Below are positions 11,701-24,399 of a stretch of DNA of 64,000 nt, piece by piece. Below the pieces are notes generated by a model. It was not told the origin of the DNA, made no database searches, and was given only the letters and a program-made list of their open reading frames with translations. The stretch's first letter is position 1. Every line of letters starts with the position of its first letter. The translations under genes and the position numbers were made by a program. This DNA comes from Chionis minor (lineage: Eukaryota > Chordata > Aves > Charadriiformes > Chionididae), in the NCBI GenBank assembly GCA_013398295.1, contig VZSF01007805.1, forward strand, positions 298,186 through 362,185. Reading direction: 5' to 3'.

Positions 11701-12700
11701 TGGGTATTATAGCTGAGGATTGTAGTACAAATTACACAGTCTCTCAGTTTTCTAAATAGCCTTTGGAGACTGACTGTTCATCTCTTGTCATGTAAATGCA
11801 CTGTCATGTAAATCCACTGCCCGCAGATCAAGCTGTCTGTTGGTAACCAGAAAGAAGATGCAAGAGACCACTGGTTTTCAGATGCTACAGAAGGAAACTG
11901 GAAGCAGAGTTCAAATGTAAATAAAGATGGCAGGAAAATGTTATTTTCTCTTTCATAATAAAATCCAAACAAGTTTTCCTTTAATGTCCTTTGGCGTTTT
12001 CCTGTGATATGTTAAGTAAAAGGGTTTTCCTTTATGTTACAGGAGATACATTTCTGCCCATTGAAATTATCTTTTTTATTTTAATAGCATCCAAGAAACC
12101 TTTCTCAAAAGCTAGTGAGTTATTTTACACCCTGAATAGTTTTGAACAAAACTCCATGAACTCACTGTATCCTATGCCAAAGTGTAAGGCATGCATTCAG
12201 TGCACAGAAAGAAGAGGAAGACAGTGGGGAAAAAAACTTTTAAACAGTTACTTTACGCGAAGAAAGCTTTAAAAAGGGTTGGTTTTAAGCATCCTACTAG
12301 ACTTGATGTAATTATCTTGCTGTTAAAACTATTGTACACTAACATCTGAAAGAAAGGGACTGTAATTAAATTATAAATTCTGTTTGCTGTGCATCTCTGT
12401 TTCACAGATTTGTAAGTCTACAGTCCTGCATATGCAAAAATGCTGTATTTAGATTACCCATTTCCAAAATCCCATGTATTGTGAAAGCTTGGCAGTCACA
12501 ACTGAACACTGCTTTCTGTGAAATAATGGGGTGATGTGTCAGCAAAAGAACCAGGTTTGTTCAGAATTACTTGAAATTTGGCCCATTCAGTGTGAAAATC
12601 TAAACACATTGAAAGATTCAATCCTAGGGGAACTGAACACTCCTAATATATATAGGGTGTAAAGAACTCTCAAGATAAAACCTTGAATTTCAGTGCCTAA
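8770..12700. other. Non-coding stretch, no gene seen
   Basis: Mostly ordinary AT-rich DNA. A somewhat GC-richer area at 9,750-10,450 holds overlapping frames of up to 106 codons on both strands, none with family character or splice-site support. A 16-bp tandem repeat occurs at 11,786-11,817. Confidence 0.55.
11786..11817. repeat. 16-bp unit repeated in tandem twice
   Basis: Unit 1 is TGTCATGTAAATGCAC and unit 2 is TGTCATGTAAATCCAC, adjacent and differing at one base. Each unit contains ATGTAAAT, close to a POU/octamer core. The duplication looks recent relative to the surrounding decay. Confidence 0.75.
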
Positions 12701-12712
12701 GTTTGAAATAGC

Positions 12713-12773
12713 TTTTTTTTTAAAAAAAAAAAAAAGGTCACTCTTACTATAAACATTCCTTTTTTTTTCTGTC

Positions 12774-12804
<31 letters not shown>

Positions 12805-12816
12805 NTTTTTTTTTTT
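12713..12816. repeat. T9-A14 palindrome and 39-base poly-T tract with one ambiguous base
   Basis: Nine T (12,713-12,721) run directly into 14 A (12,722-12,735). After 42 bp comes a T tract from 12,778 to 12,816 interrupted only by the single N at 12,805. The N marks unresolved length or base-calling in the homopolymer, so local coordinates past this point could be off relative to the true chromosome. No retroposon body is recognised beside the tract. Confidence 0.85.
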
Positions 12817-12819
12817 AAG

Positions 12820-14340
12820 AAAAGCCTTGACAATAGTCACATTCTTGATTAGAGGGTTCATAGGACATTTTTACTGACAGATTGCCTTTAAGGACTCTTC
12901 TGAATACATTACCTCCACAGTGTTCTTAAATTTAACTGTCTTAAAACAGTCAAATAAGTTGGATAACTCCCTTCAATGTGTTTTCAATTGCAGATCATGC
13001 CACTTTCATCCAACAATTTTCAGGAGATAACTTTTAATTACAATAATAAGAACCAGATGGGCAATGATTAATGCAAACCTGATGTGTTCTCTTACTTTAT
13101 TAATCTTTTTAATTAGAGGCAAAAGAATGCTTTATCTGTTGAGGAGAAGGGATGAGTTGAGATGTTCTGCTGCACTTTTGTGACTTGAAAAATTTGATTT
13201 TGCTCACCAGAAGTGTGTGTTTACCTGGGTATAAGAGGTGAGAGCGACTTGCACAGAGTTTTCTCCTCCAGCTTTGCTTACCTTTAGCTCTGTGTGGTGC
13301 CCCGTGTGGCACTGTACTGTTGAGGTTATGATATTCTTCTTTTAGTTTTACTTTAGCTCTGCAAGCTCCTTAAAAGCATAGTTCATGAGCTAAATTAGAG
13401 GGCAAGGAAAGGAGAGTCAGTTTAACCCCATCAGATGTCAGAGCAGTTGCTTGCCACAGGGTAGGTTGTATGAGATGTTAAGAAAGACCTGTGAGATGTT
13501 CTTTATCTCTCCTTAGCTTTAGGAACTTAGAGAGCTTAGCATGTCTTGGGTCAAGTGGGGCTATGGTTTGAAGCAGTTGTAGTTTAGGATGGTGTAAAAG
13601 ACACAAACAGGATGATGTTCGTTCAGATGCTAATGCAGGTCTTTGAAATGGATGCTGTGAATATTTTATCTGAACTGGTTTAATGGATTCACTTGCCTTC
13701 AGCATACAGAAGGTTAGATTCAGTTCCCTCTGTGGCTAACATACTTTGGAAACTTACAGGTAAGGCTTAAGTTTCACACATTTGCCTGGAGTTTTTTGTC
13801 TTGCAAACACTCTGAGTAGGATTAATGGCCATGGTGGAAGAACAGCACAGAGGCTTTTCCTACTTACTGTTGCTGTGATTTATTCTTCCATATTATATAG
13901 TGCCAATAGTGTACCGAGTGAGTTACTAACAAGTAAAGGCAAGGTCTCTACTGTGGAAGGTTCACATTCTAACTAAAAATGTGACATCTCAGGGCTTTGT
14001 AGAAAGGCATGAAGGCACTGAAGTTTCTGGGCAGGGAGGGAACATAGAAGATTTAGGTACATAAGATGTCAAAGGCAAAGCCAGTTTGTGATACCTGGAT
14101 TTTGTGGTTCAGATGAGAAACCTGTAAATTAACCTATATCAGCACAGGATTTAGTGTAATTTTTTTTTAGAACATTTCACTAAATGATCTGTGAACTGGG
14201 AAAGAAAGAACAGCACGCATTTTCAGAGGCCTGAAGTTGTGTAAGCTTCCTTCCCTGCCTTAGCAATAGCATGTAAATGACATGGATTCCAGCCAGTGCT
14301 GTGGCTTAGTAGTCTGTGCTAGCATGTTAGGATGCTGACT
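12820..14340. other. Non-coding stretch, no gene seen
   Basis: No gene, RNA or repeat could be supported. Minus-strand frames of 67 and 75 codons (13,109-13,312 and 13,478-13,705) have no recognisable domains. Confidence 0.55.
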
Positions 14341-14342
14341 TT

Positions 14343-14395
14343 GGGCCTGGCCCAAATGTCTTTGAAGTCAGCAGAAGACTTTCAACTTCAGTGAG
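14343..14395. mobile_element. Relic of a second palindromic DNA-transposon family
   Basis: GGGCCTGGCCCAAATG, then TTTGAAGTCAGCAGAAGACT, then TTCAACTTCAGTGAG follow the layout of the archosaur and turtle palindrome 'gggcctgatccaaagcccattgaagtcaatggaaagactc'. TGAAGT and ACTTCA form the inner inverted repeat around the AGCAGAAGAC centre. The right arm beyond the centre is mostly lost. Confidence 0.45.
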
Positions 14396-14399
14396 TGAG

Positions 14400-16240
14400 C
14401 TGCGGAGGTGTTTTGAGGTACTTTCTTGTGCCAGCCTATTTGGAAATATCAGCAGGAACAGAGAAGGGGAGAAGATCAGTTTCCTGTATCAACTGAAAGA
14501 GGGGAAAGGGAATTTTATTTTTTAAGAATAAGGCCAAAAGGTCTTTGTGCCTGTCACCACATGAGAAAAGAGACTGGGTTTGTGACAGGGGATGGTAATG
14601 AAGAGAGAAGGGCAGTTTGCTGAGTGGCCTCGCTTTGTGACTCTTCCTTGTGTGGTAGTAGTGAGTGTGCAGCTCATCATAGATAGAAATGTTTAGTCAG
14701 ATATGGTCTGCTTTAGAGCCATTCCAGACAACCTTTAAGTAGACCTCGTAGCCATTCACTCAATGCCATTCAAACTGTGATCTTGTCTGGGAATTAGTTC
14801 CCTATGATTGTGTAAGTGGTGATACTTGCAGCAACACAACTGGAAAAGTTAGGTCTCAAAAAAAAAAAAAAAGGGGGAGGACAACACATGGACACTTACA
14901 TTACACTTACTGACAAAATGGTGGTTGTAGCCAAGCCCATTCATCCATCCCTAGGTCTGGATACAGGCACTCTCTAGAACTTCTCTAATGGAAGAAGAGT
15001 GGCACGAGGGAGTTGAAGTGCTCAGAAGGCCTGTGTTTGTTTCAATCTGTCACACTCAGCATGAGAATGTATGGTGAAAGTATGGAGGGGATATTGCATT
15101 TTGGGATTCCTAGAAGGGTGCCCTGGCATATATTCCTACACACATGTTTGTCATATCTAAATTATTGAGCAATTGAATTTAGTAATAATGACTGTGAATT
15201 AACCATCTGTCAAAGATAAGGAATGTCTACTTTAACCCTCAGGCTGCCACACATGCCTTAATATGGTGCCCACAGCATTTGTTTGGTTGCCAAAGTGGAA
15301 GTGTGGCAACAGACCAAAAGTTAAGGGGGGGGAGAGGGAACATTCCCTTCCACTTCCTGAGAATTTGTTATTCTTTTGCTCATTTGTTTCAGCCAAACTC
15401 TAGCAATGTCGGAGTTATTTCTGCAGATTGTTTTGATTTTGAAAAAGAATGACTGGGTTTTGCTGCAAATACACTTCAGCTTTAAAACATCAGAATATTT
15501 TTTAATTATCTTTAATGTTACCTAAGAAGAGATGTATATTGCATAGAAATCTTAGAACCGAAAACTATTGGATTTTCTACTTACTCTGTCCTCTGCTTCA
15601 ATCCATCATCTAAACGGGGCAGTGTATGTCTTCTAAAAATGTAGTACAACTGTATCTTCAAAGAGTCCAGAGTAGTTCAGAGATCATTTGCAAGCTTACT
15701 TCCTTGCTGTGTTACTTCACCCATAAAAACAAGATTGAATCCTCAACATCCAGGGCAAAGCTTATAAAGGAAGAAATGTAATAACTCATTTAGAAAGTTA
15801 GCAGGCTAACTGGTAAACATCTACGTGGTGGTATTTTATTGTTTCATTTTTTTCCTGCTTGGTCTGAACTTGCCTCCTCACAGCTATTTTCTAAGATCTG
15901 TTCTTTCACAGATTACTAGTCTCTATTAGACTTTTCTGTAAAGACTAGTTAAAAATTGTAACAATACTCCCATTAATTCCATTTTAAGCACTGGCTGGAT
16001 CATATTATGGGAATGTAACTACTAGACCTGTTCTAAAATACACATGACATTTCCAACAAAACCTATCCATCTGTTTGCTGAGACTTTGTTGTGGCAGTCT
16101 TCACAAAAGCATTTAATTTCAGTAGCCTGGGAAGTGAGTGTCTGTAACATGTTGAGAATTGCAACTTGTCCCAGGATAGTTTGGTTTGAGAGTGTTGGGT
16201 TTTTTTTCTTTTAAAAGTGAGCTGTGTTCCCTGCCCCCCT
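14400..16240. other. Non-coding stretch, no gene seen
   Basis: Ordinary AT-rich sequence. It contains an A15-G5 run at 14,858-14,877 and a G7 run near 15,325. Nothing else is supported. Confidence 0.55.
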
Positions 16241-16249
16241 TCATTTCAG

Positions 16250-16264
16250 TCCTTTCTGACGGAC
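16250..16264 (+). other. Possible 15-nt microexon-like segment (very tentative)
   Basis: A pyrimidine-rich run (CCCTGCCCCCCTTCATTTCAG) ends at 16,249 and a textbook donor, GTAAGT, begins at 16,265. Between them lie 15 nt that include two CpGs. Splice-like signals this close together can occur by chance, and no flanking exon was identified, so this is a flag only. Confidence 0.1.
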
Positions 16265-16445
16265 GTAAGTTCTCCGAACTGGTCCACTTTGACCTTATAA
16301 CTTCTAGAAACATCCATATGAAAAACATCAAGATGCTAAATGACTTTCATTATTTCTTTGGGAGGGGAAAAGGCAGCAGGGGAAACAAAGTTCATTCTTC
16401 ATACAGTAAGCTCATCGGTATACCTGAAGTGATCAGCCTTCTCAC

Positions 16446-16883
16446 CTGTCTCCCACAGCAGCTGAATGTAATTGTGACAGCTGCCTCCTTGCTGCTTGAG
16501 AGTTAAAAGCTGATGGTACTGAGGAGGAATGTTCCTCATCCTTTACCATGGGCTGTGAAAAGCTGAGCCGCTGAATGGCTTCTAATAGTTTTACCAGCTT
16601 GAGGAGTTCCTGTAAATCTCCTGCTCCATGTATCATCTTTGGAAGAATCATCCACTGTGCTTTTGGAGCAGTTTCAGGTCCCTTTTGTACAACTTGGGCT
16701 ACAGGGCTGCAAGTCTAGTCCAAGCAGCTAGCAATGACTTGCTTTCTTGTCCACAATGGGAGATTGTAAATGTGCCATCAAGTGCATCTTGCAGAGTCTT
16801 CTCAGTGGCTCTCTGCAACTTCCCTCGGGTTCCTATCAGACTTGCTCCGTTTCCATTCAGTAAGGCTGCTTTGCTGCTAGTCC
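16446..16883 (-). pseudogene. Unidentified candidate exon or decayed exon on the minus strand
   Basis: On the minus strand a pyrimidine-rich acceptor (CTTTCCATTTCACAG then TTTTTTCAG) ends just before 16,883, and a consensus donor, CAG|GTGAGA, follows 16,446. The 438-nt interval is a multiple of three. Its first part is open for about 60 codons to a TAG at about 16,699, with sensible composition (one piece reads KLQRATEKTLQDALDGTF). The second part is open in another frame to the donor and includes a Leu-rich helical piece (DLQELLKLVKLLEAIQRL). The two halves are therefore joined only across a frame change. It may be an exon broken by an indel, a non-coding RNA exon, or chance. I do not recognise the protein and no partner exon is visible. 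Confidence 0.22.
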
Positions 16884-16889
16884 CTGAAA

Positions 16890-17755
16890 AAACTGTGAAA
16901 TGGAAAGAAATGCAGGCAATGCAAAAAGAAATACAACTTTTCAATATCAGCTGAAATGATCACAGAGCGTGGGGTATATTTGTACAAGATTTCTCTCATT
17001 TGTTTCCTGAAGAGACACGTTCCATGAGTGGTTAATTTGGGCTGGACTGTGTCTTACACTTCAACAGTAGTTCATGCTAACATACAAGTATGTAACTTTG
17101 TCCTGCAAAACGTTGTGTAATACGGGCCCTTAAACAGTCTCTATCTTGCAGCTTTAGCTTTTCCCCCTGTATCCCCCTTGAAATGTAGGTGGTCACCCAA
17201 CATAAACAGAATTCCTTCTACTCCCTCCACATCTGCTGTGTGTTATCTGGCACTCACCTCTGACCCTGATATTCATCATAAGAATAAGAATTGCATCCTA
17301 TTCAGCTGGTTGCATGCACTTTAACTCCAGTGATCACTGGCTGTTCAAATAGCCTGTGTTGAGAGCAGAAATCGCTGAGGCAGCATCAGGGTGTTCGAAG
17401 TGGGCTGTTCCGCTTCCTTGTACACTTTTGGATAATTAAACAGAACTCTGGAGGTAAGCAGGTCAGCACAGGATACTTGGGGACAGATTTTGATATAGTT
17501 TAGGATTATACTTCCTAGTGAATGCAATGAAACAAGTTCAATATTGACTCTTAATGAAAAGGATTTTTGAAAACAAACTAGTTTTCTTCCCTAGCAGTTG
17601 TATCAAGTGACATTATGCATCTTTATAGAGAAACAGTATCCTTCTGCATGGAAGCAGTAAGTTTGAAAGTATGTTTGTGTTGCAAACAGCAGTTAGTGAT
17701 CCTCTTGCTTGAGTTTAATAACACCATCCTCTGTGACCTAGTGGTATCATTCAAG
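16890..17755. other. Non-coding stretch, no gene seen
   Basis: No feature is supported. If the upstream candidate exon is real, this is intron or 5' flank on the minus strand. Confidence 0.5.
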
Positions 17756-17756
17756 G

Positions 17757-17808
17757 AGCTAAGTCATTTTTGTTGTGAGTAAGAGTTTTAAAATCTGACC
17801 CTAAATGT
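17757..17808. mobile_element. Possible right arm of a palindromic DNA-transposon relic
   Basis: GTTGTGAGTAAGAGTTTTAA followed by ATCTGACCCT resembles the right arm 'cacgtgagtaagggtttgcaggatcgggccct' of the palindrome family seen at 7.6-8.1 kb. The left arm is not recognisable, so the call is weak. Confidence 0.3.
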
Positions 17809-17819
17809 GAGGATCCATA

Positions 17820-20430
17820 TGTTAGGGTGAATACAGATCTGGTCTCTGTGACCCTGCTAAATGGAACCCATCTGAAATTTTTCTTTTTCACAAGGATGAA
17901 CAGAATTACTTTTTGGACACTGTGGAGGAAGAAATAAAACTGCCAGTTTGCTCGCCAAGGGTGCATTGATTAAAACTTTGGGAACTTTGCAGTCAGAACT
18001 AGTCTTCTTTGTTTACTGTAGACTTTCTGCTACTTTTCTCTCTTCTTTCATGGCAGAGGTGTGAGAGAGGAACCCTCTGCTAGTCCTCTGATATCCAAAC
18101 TCGCGTCTTAAATTGAATTGTGATCATAGTCATGCAGTGCTCTCAGTTAAATAATGTGGCTTTGGCCTGTAGGATAACCTGGAAAAATCTTCTGGGCCCT
18201 TAGCTGCCAAGTTTATCTCCCTCTCCTGCCCTTCCCCACCTTGTCTCCCTAACCCCAATCCTTTTGATTTTCAGAAAAAAGATTTGGGAACCAACAGTGT
18301 TGTGTGACCATTGGGGTTTACCAGCTGTCACTACTGCCCTTTGCTGCTACAAGCTGCATGAGTGATTACTGACAAACAAAACTAAAACTTCCTTATACTA
18401 ACACTTTTGGATGATCTCTGTCACCCCAGCAAAAGCTGTTCTTGTACAGGCAGTTCTAGTCAGAGGGCTACTGTGTGAACTACAAGCATCTAGTAATGCT
18501 CAGTGTTACATATGGGTTATCAGTATGTAAATAAATAATTTTTTTCCTTTAAATTGGTTTTGCTTCTTCACTTGCCAAGTTTGTTTCCTTGAGCATGTCT
18601 GTATTTATATTTAGCAAAATTAACAAGGGATGAAATCGGTACTGAGGATGTTAATTATGTAATTATATGAGCAAAGATGTACTATGTAATGGGCAGAGAA
18701 GAAAAATGACAAAGAGCTTACATGAAGGAACTAAATCCCATGTTAGGTTTTTGATTAAGGTCCTCATTTTAACAGTGTTGCTAGTGGTCACTGATGACCT
18801 CAAATGCAAAGGTAAAGGGTTTTATTTCTTGTTTGCATTTACTTAAGTATGCACATGTGCATCTGATACATGTTTACATTAGTTGTTCTTTTTTTACCGG
18901 CAGATTAAAATATGGGAGGCAGGATTCTCATCCAGGAAATCAACCTCTTGAAAAAGACTGTAAAGTAAAATGAAAAGGATCGTATGATCTGTAGTACAAT
19001 CTAAGTGGTTTCAGTTTGCGCATTGTTAAAAATCATGCAGCATCCTTTGGTGCCCTTTTCATCTTGTTTATTTTAATAAAGAAGACCAGTTAGTTTGAAA
19101 AGGTAGTTCTCGGTATCAGAATTGACTTCTGATCACCATATCACTTCACAATTCTTTATACGTCAGGAGCACTTGCAAGTATATGCACATGTTTGTGGGG
19201 TTTTTTCTTTTCCTCCAGAAAGATTCAATTATTTATGCTAGAATTCTTTTGATTGTGAGTTATTTTTATAATTGAATCAAAACTGTGTAGGCTGATACAG
19301 CCCCAAGTTAACTTTGTGATCTGAAAAAGCCTCAAAATGGCCAAATAGAATAACTTTGTCACTTGTTTGTCATACCAGTTTTGACAATGGGTCATTCCAT
19401 AGATGTCTAAAATGATCCTTAGCCACATTTTATGAAGCCAGAACTGTAATCCAATAACAATTTTCTGGCTAAGTGCTTCTCAGTTGCCACTGGGGACTAA
19501 CTGCATCACTGTTGCTGCTCTTAAAATGAGCTTAAGCTAAAAGGACACAAATTTCATATTTCTTTCCTTATTTTCTTGAGAGTAATCTAAGAAAATAATA
19601 TTTTAAATAATTGCATTTTGGTTCCTGAGGGACATCAGCATAATTGCATTGAGGATACCTTTATTTTTTTATGCATTTATTTATTAACAAAGAAGTACAT
19701 TCAATCTGTAAACCAAACGATTGGTCCAGTGGCACAAAACAATAAAGCAATGAAGCCTCTAGTTCATTAAATTGGAATATAGGGATTGAATTACTAATTT
19801 ATGTTGGTTTAAATTTCATGTTATAAATTATAGGATTGTAAGATATAAAGGAAGAATATTCCCCATGATGCAGACTACCTACAGTTCCAGTCAGGAAGAT
19901 TTATATAAGACTCGTTCGAGATGAAGGAAGGAGAGGTATTGAAGACTGAGACTGGCATGGTTCATCTCATGCATTGGTGGGCATGTTACAGAAGGCACAA
20001 CTTAAACCAAAAAATCCCAAACCCTTATTTAAACTGGGGATGCTCTGGAGAGGTCACTTCTTAATACGGATAGTTTGAAATGCTGGTTTCTGAAACCCCA
20101 AAACGTGAAGGTCAGGTAACAGAAGCAGCAAACAGTGAGAAAGAGAGATGCTTCATAAACCTTAAGTGATTTCATTTTGTTCCTATGTTCTCTCTCCTGT
20201 CCTCCACCCCAGTGTTTTATTCAGTCTAATCTTGTATTCAGAACTTTCTTGTGAATTTCAATCTGCTATTAAGTCCCCTCTATTCTGATCATTTTAGTTT
20301 GATTTCCGTGTTTAAAGGTCTCTGGAGTTACCTGTAGAAGCAAATATAAACCCTGTATAAGACAACGTGTGCTCTTCAGAGTTCTTATATGTTGACTGGA
20401 TTCCTACTATTGGGACCTAGTCCTCTGATT
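17820..20430. other. Non-coding stretch, no gene seen
   Basis: AT-rich DNA, including a T-rich region near 19,660-19,685 with TTTAT repeats. No gene or repeat family is recognised. Confidence 0.55.
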
Positions 20431-20439
20431 TCAGAGATG

Positions 20440-20520
20440 AAATCTTAACTGGCTTTTATTTCAGTCTTTGAGATCACAGGCAAGTCACCTTCTGAGAACA
20501 GCATGTGCCTCTGTTACACT
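20440..20520 (+). repeat. Possible MIR-like SINE relic
   Basis: GAGATCACAGGCAAGTCACC followed by TTCTGAGAACAGCATGTGCCTCTG is similar to the MIR core 'tgaccttgggcaagtcacttaacctctctg.gcctcagtt'. It is short and diverged. Confidence 0.3.
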
Positions 20521-20544
20521 TCAAAAGTTGTGTTCATTTCTTTA

Positions 20545-23500
20545 TTGAGTAACAGCAAGTGGTTTCACAAAGGCTACCCTCAGATTTTCTGGAGAAATAT
20601 TGGCTAATCTTTCCCTTTCTTATATAAAATTGATAATTAATCTAAGCCACCTGTATGGCAATCTGTCATGAGTGTTCAGGATTTGACAATTGATTTAATG
20701 AATCTGAGATGATGTGATGTTTCCAGCATTTCTGCAATGGAGCCACACATACTATGAACTTAAACCACCTGTCTCCTTCATTTGAGCCTTCTCATCCTCT
20801 GTGGGCATTTGTTTGGAAACCAAATAAGCACAGCAGGGTATTTCACTTTTATCTCTGTTCTGTGCCACATCTCGCCTTTTACGAGGTTTCAAGGAAGCCG
20901 CTAAAGTAGTTTAATGTATCTGTGAGATAGCCTGTGACATGCTTGTTTCACAATCTTTCTCAGGTAGAAGATGCAGTTATGATGGGGGTATTTGCCTGCT
21001 AGAAGTGTAGACTTTCTTTGTACGAACTTATTCAGTTATTTGATCTACTCATTGATGTACTCTGAACAACCATTAATTCTGTTACACAAAATGAAAGATC
21101 AAGGTTCTTTCAGGTTAAAATTTGCCCTTGTTTTATGGTCAGTGTCTTCTGACCATTAGAAGTGGCCTACTCTATCCCACCTCAGGGTCAGGTGAAGGCT
21201 GGGAGCCCTCAAGTGAGTCAGCAAGAACTGAGGCACTTTCATGAGTACCAGCTCTCTGCTCAAAGCAAGGCCAACTTGGATCAGGTTCCTCAAGGCTCTT
21301 CCTGTCAAGTTTTGAAGATCTCCAGTGGCAGGGATTGCACAATCTCTCTGGCCTACCAGTTAGTGTTTTACTGTCCTCATAGTGATTTTTTTTTTTGTTT
21401 GGTGCTTTTTTTTGACTTTTAACAATATTTAATTGCAATATTTCTTGTTGTAACTTGGTGTCCATTATTTGTCACTCTGTCACTTATGCACCTCTTGGAA
21501 GAGTCTTGCATACTCTCTCTCAGTAGTTGAAGACTACTTCAGACTGTTTGAGACTAACTGCAGTTGCCCCTGTTTTGGTGAACCTTCTCTGTCTTGCAGG
21601 GCTTCAGAATTTTCAAAAAATAATATTTTGCCTCTGGTTCATTTTGTTGAACCTCATCTAAAGTTGATTGAATGAGGGTAAACAAATTGTTATACTTTTA
21701 TGTAAGAATCAGGTTTTCTATTTCAAGGTCTGCATTGTGGGCACATTTGGGATCCGTAAGGTGTATAATTTGGATTTGATAATCATAGTCTCAAAAGCTG
21801 GTTTATTAAGAACAATTGTGCCTTTGCAGGTCATACTTTTGCTACAAGAACTCATGACTCTTTGAGTGCATTATCTCACCATAGCTGCGTGTATTTCCCT
21901 TGAGGCAATGGCTAAACATCATAAACCTTGATTGTTTCCAAAGGCTTAGAGAGGCCCAAGGGTCCTGAGCCTTAGTTTATTCTGATTGTCTGTAAAGTAT
22001 TTGAAGCTTATCTTTCTATATCTTATTGACTCAGAGTATCTAAGTGTTTGCATAATATGAAAACTGTAAATGGAAGAAAGGTGACAATTATCAAATATGA
22101 ACCAGATTTCAGGGTGATAAGACATTCGCTTTTCATTACAGATCTGGCTTTGCTATTCCTTAATCCTGCCAGGAGGATGATATTAGCAGGTTTTATGTGT
22201 ACTTGGCTGGACAAGATAATCTTTAAATAAGTTTAATTACTAACTGTCTGGTTTTTTTGTGGTTTTTTTCTAGTATTCTCAACGGGACATAATCTGACAT
22301 GCAAAGTATTTACAGCACAGGTAAGTCACACAACTGATTATTAAATTTTTCTTCACAAATGTCTTGAATTTATTGATGTGAAATTGACAGTCTGCAGATC
22401 AGGAGAGCAAGGTCTGGGTAGTACTCTAGAAGTACTAGCAAAATGGCAGATACAGAGTTGGATAATACAGCACATAGCTGTAAGTCATTCTAATGTTCAC
22501 AGACCACTTCCAAGGCATAAAACCATATTAGAGAAATAACTCATTTTTCCGTATCAGCTTGTTCTTGAATCTCTTCACTGAAACACAAGCCTCCAGATCC
22601 GTAAGTCATCTTCGCATACCATATAGAAATAACAACCATGTTGTTTCCTCAGCTACAGTTTTGTGTGTAAATTCCCTTCTCTCTTCTGTGGGCATGTGCA
22701 CCCTTTCCTTCTCCAGTCAAATCTCTCCTGCCATAGAGAAGCATAAAAGATGTTCTCTTCCCCTGCCTTCAGAACAAATAAGGGGGTGGATTTATTCTCT
22801 TATTTTAAAGGGGATGTTCCTCTAATTTGGGAGTAAGGAGATGAATTACTTAAAAAGTAAGAGAAAGAGCTTGCATTTCTCTTTGTTGTGTAATAAACAC
22901 TAGTTTTCTGAAATAAATTACTCGTATACTTCAGAGGCGTGTCTGTGAAGAAATAAGTGGCTGGTCATATTAGAAGTTTGAGTTTATGTGAAGCAACATA
23001 AGTGAGTTGATAGACAAATATGACTTGAAATTTTTCTCAAACTCTCACTGATTCTTGCCAGCAGCATATTATCAGATTGGGAATATTTTACCATCAGAAT
23101 AAACTACTGAAAATTCTTGCTGGACCCTGTGCTTCAAGGAGCTTCTACTAACACCAGTCAGATGCAGTCCACCTGGGAGGACACTGTTGCTAGCTGCTTA
23201 TAATTATGTATATTAATCCTGTCATAAGTGTCACATGCAAACCACAGCTCCCATTACCTTTCCCTGTCCTCGCATCATCCTTCTTGTCCAATCAATTCCT
23301 GATTCTCTCCCTTGCTCCTTTGAAGTAGGTTTGCTCTTTTCAGTTCCAGCATAGGCATTTCTGCATATGCAGCTCCCAGCTGTGTTCCCCAGGCCTATAT
23401 TCCAGATGCCTGTGAAAACCAAACAAAGAATTACTGTCTATAGCACAAAGTAGAGGGGAATGCATCTGGAAGAGGGAAATATCAGCTGCCTGATAACAAG

Positions 23501-24340
23501 AAGGCCACTGTGGATGAGAAACTATTGCAAGGAACTGTGGCAAGAGGAGAAATAAACTGTCCATTTTAAGTTACTTTTTTTTCTACTTTGCCCTGATAAA
23601 CTAGGAGCTTCAAGCCTGTTTCTAAGGCATTAGTTGTTTCTTGTCTGAGGTATTGTATTTAGTATTGTGCTATAGTATTGTGGACAGCTCAACACTGGAT
23701 TCAGTTTTGTAACCATGTCAGTGGACTCTTGCCTTCCCACATATTTTGCTAGGGATCATTTGTTCTTCAACAGTGATCTGTTGGTGACAGGACAGAGCTC
23801 AATTTTCACAGATGACGTTCAGGATGGGAGTCTGTTTCTCAGGTAGATGAGACCTGCGTGCCTTTGCTGTCCCTCAGCCTGTGTGGTGCTGCGGTGTGCT
23901 CTTCCTCTGGGCCACGTACACAGTGTGAGCCCTGAAATCTGTGGGAACTGTGGGGGAGATGGGGTGCTTGTCTCAAACACTGTCACAAAAATTACACGCT
24001 AACTATATCTGATCTGTTAGGCTTCAGAGTTCCATTAATCCGTGCAGGGTTCTCTTTTGAATCTCACATCACTTTGCATTGCGGGTTTCAGGGTGTAAGA
24101 ATTGTTACTCAGCTGACTGGACTTAGCTTCAAAATACAGATGAAGCACATAAAATAAGAATAGTGGCAGCTAAGAACAAAAAATGAAAGTATGGAGAGGA
24201 TATTGCAAGCGTTATTTTAGAATGAGGGTCAAATTGCTTTCCAGACTGAGTGGACAACAAGGTTAAGAAGGAGATTTTGAAAGTTTGATTTGATAGGCAC
24301 CCAAGAATAGTTCTTGATAACTTAAAAGAACTAAATCATT
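20545..24340. other. Non-coding stretch, no gene seen
   Basis: No supported gene. Frames at 21.16-21.47 kb (97 codons minus, 86 plus) and 22.56-22.83 kb overlap others or lack any domain. The sequence is otherwise ordinary. Confidence 0.55.
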
Positions 24341-24350
24341 TGTGCCATAG

Positions 24351-24392
24351 CACACCTAAAACAGATTGTTTCACCACACCTAAAACAGGTTG
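24351..24392. repeat. 18-bp direct repeat, 24-bp period
   Basis: CACACCTAAAACAGATTG (24,351-24,368) recurs as CACACCTAAAACAGGTTG (24,375-24,392), with one mismatch. It is a simple local duplication. Confidence 0.8.
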
Positions 24393-24399
24393 CATCCTC

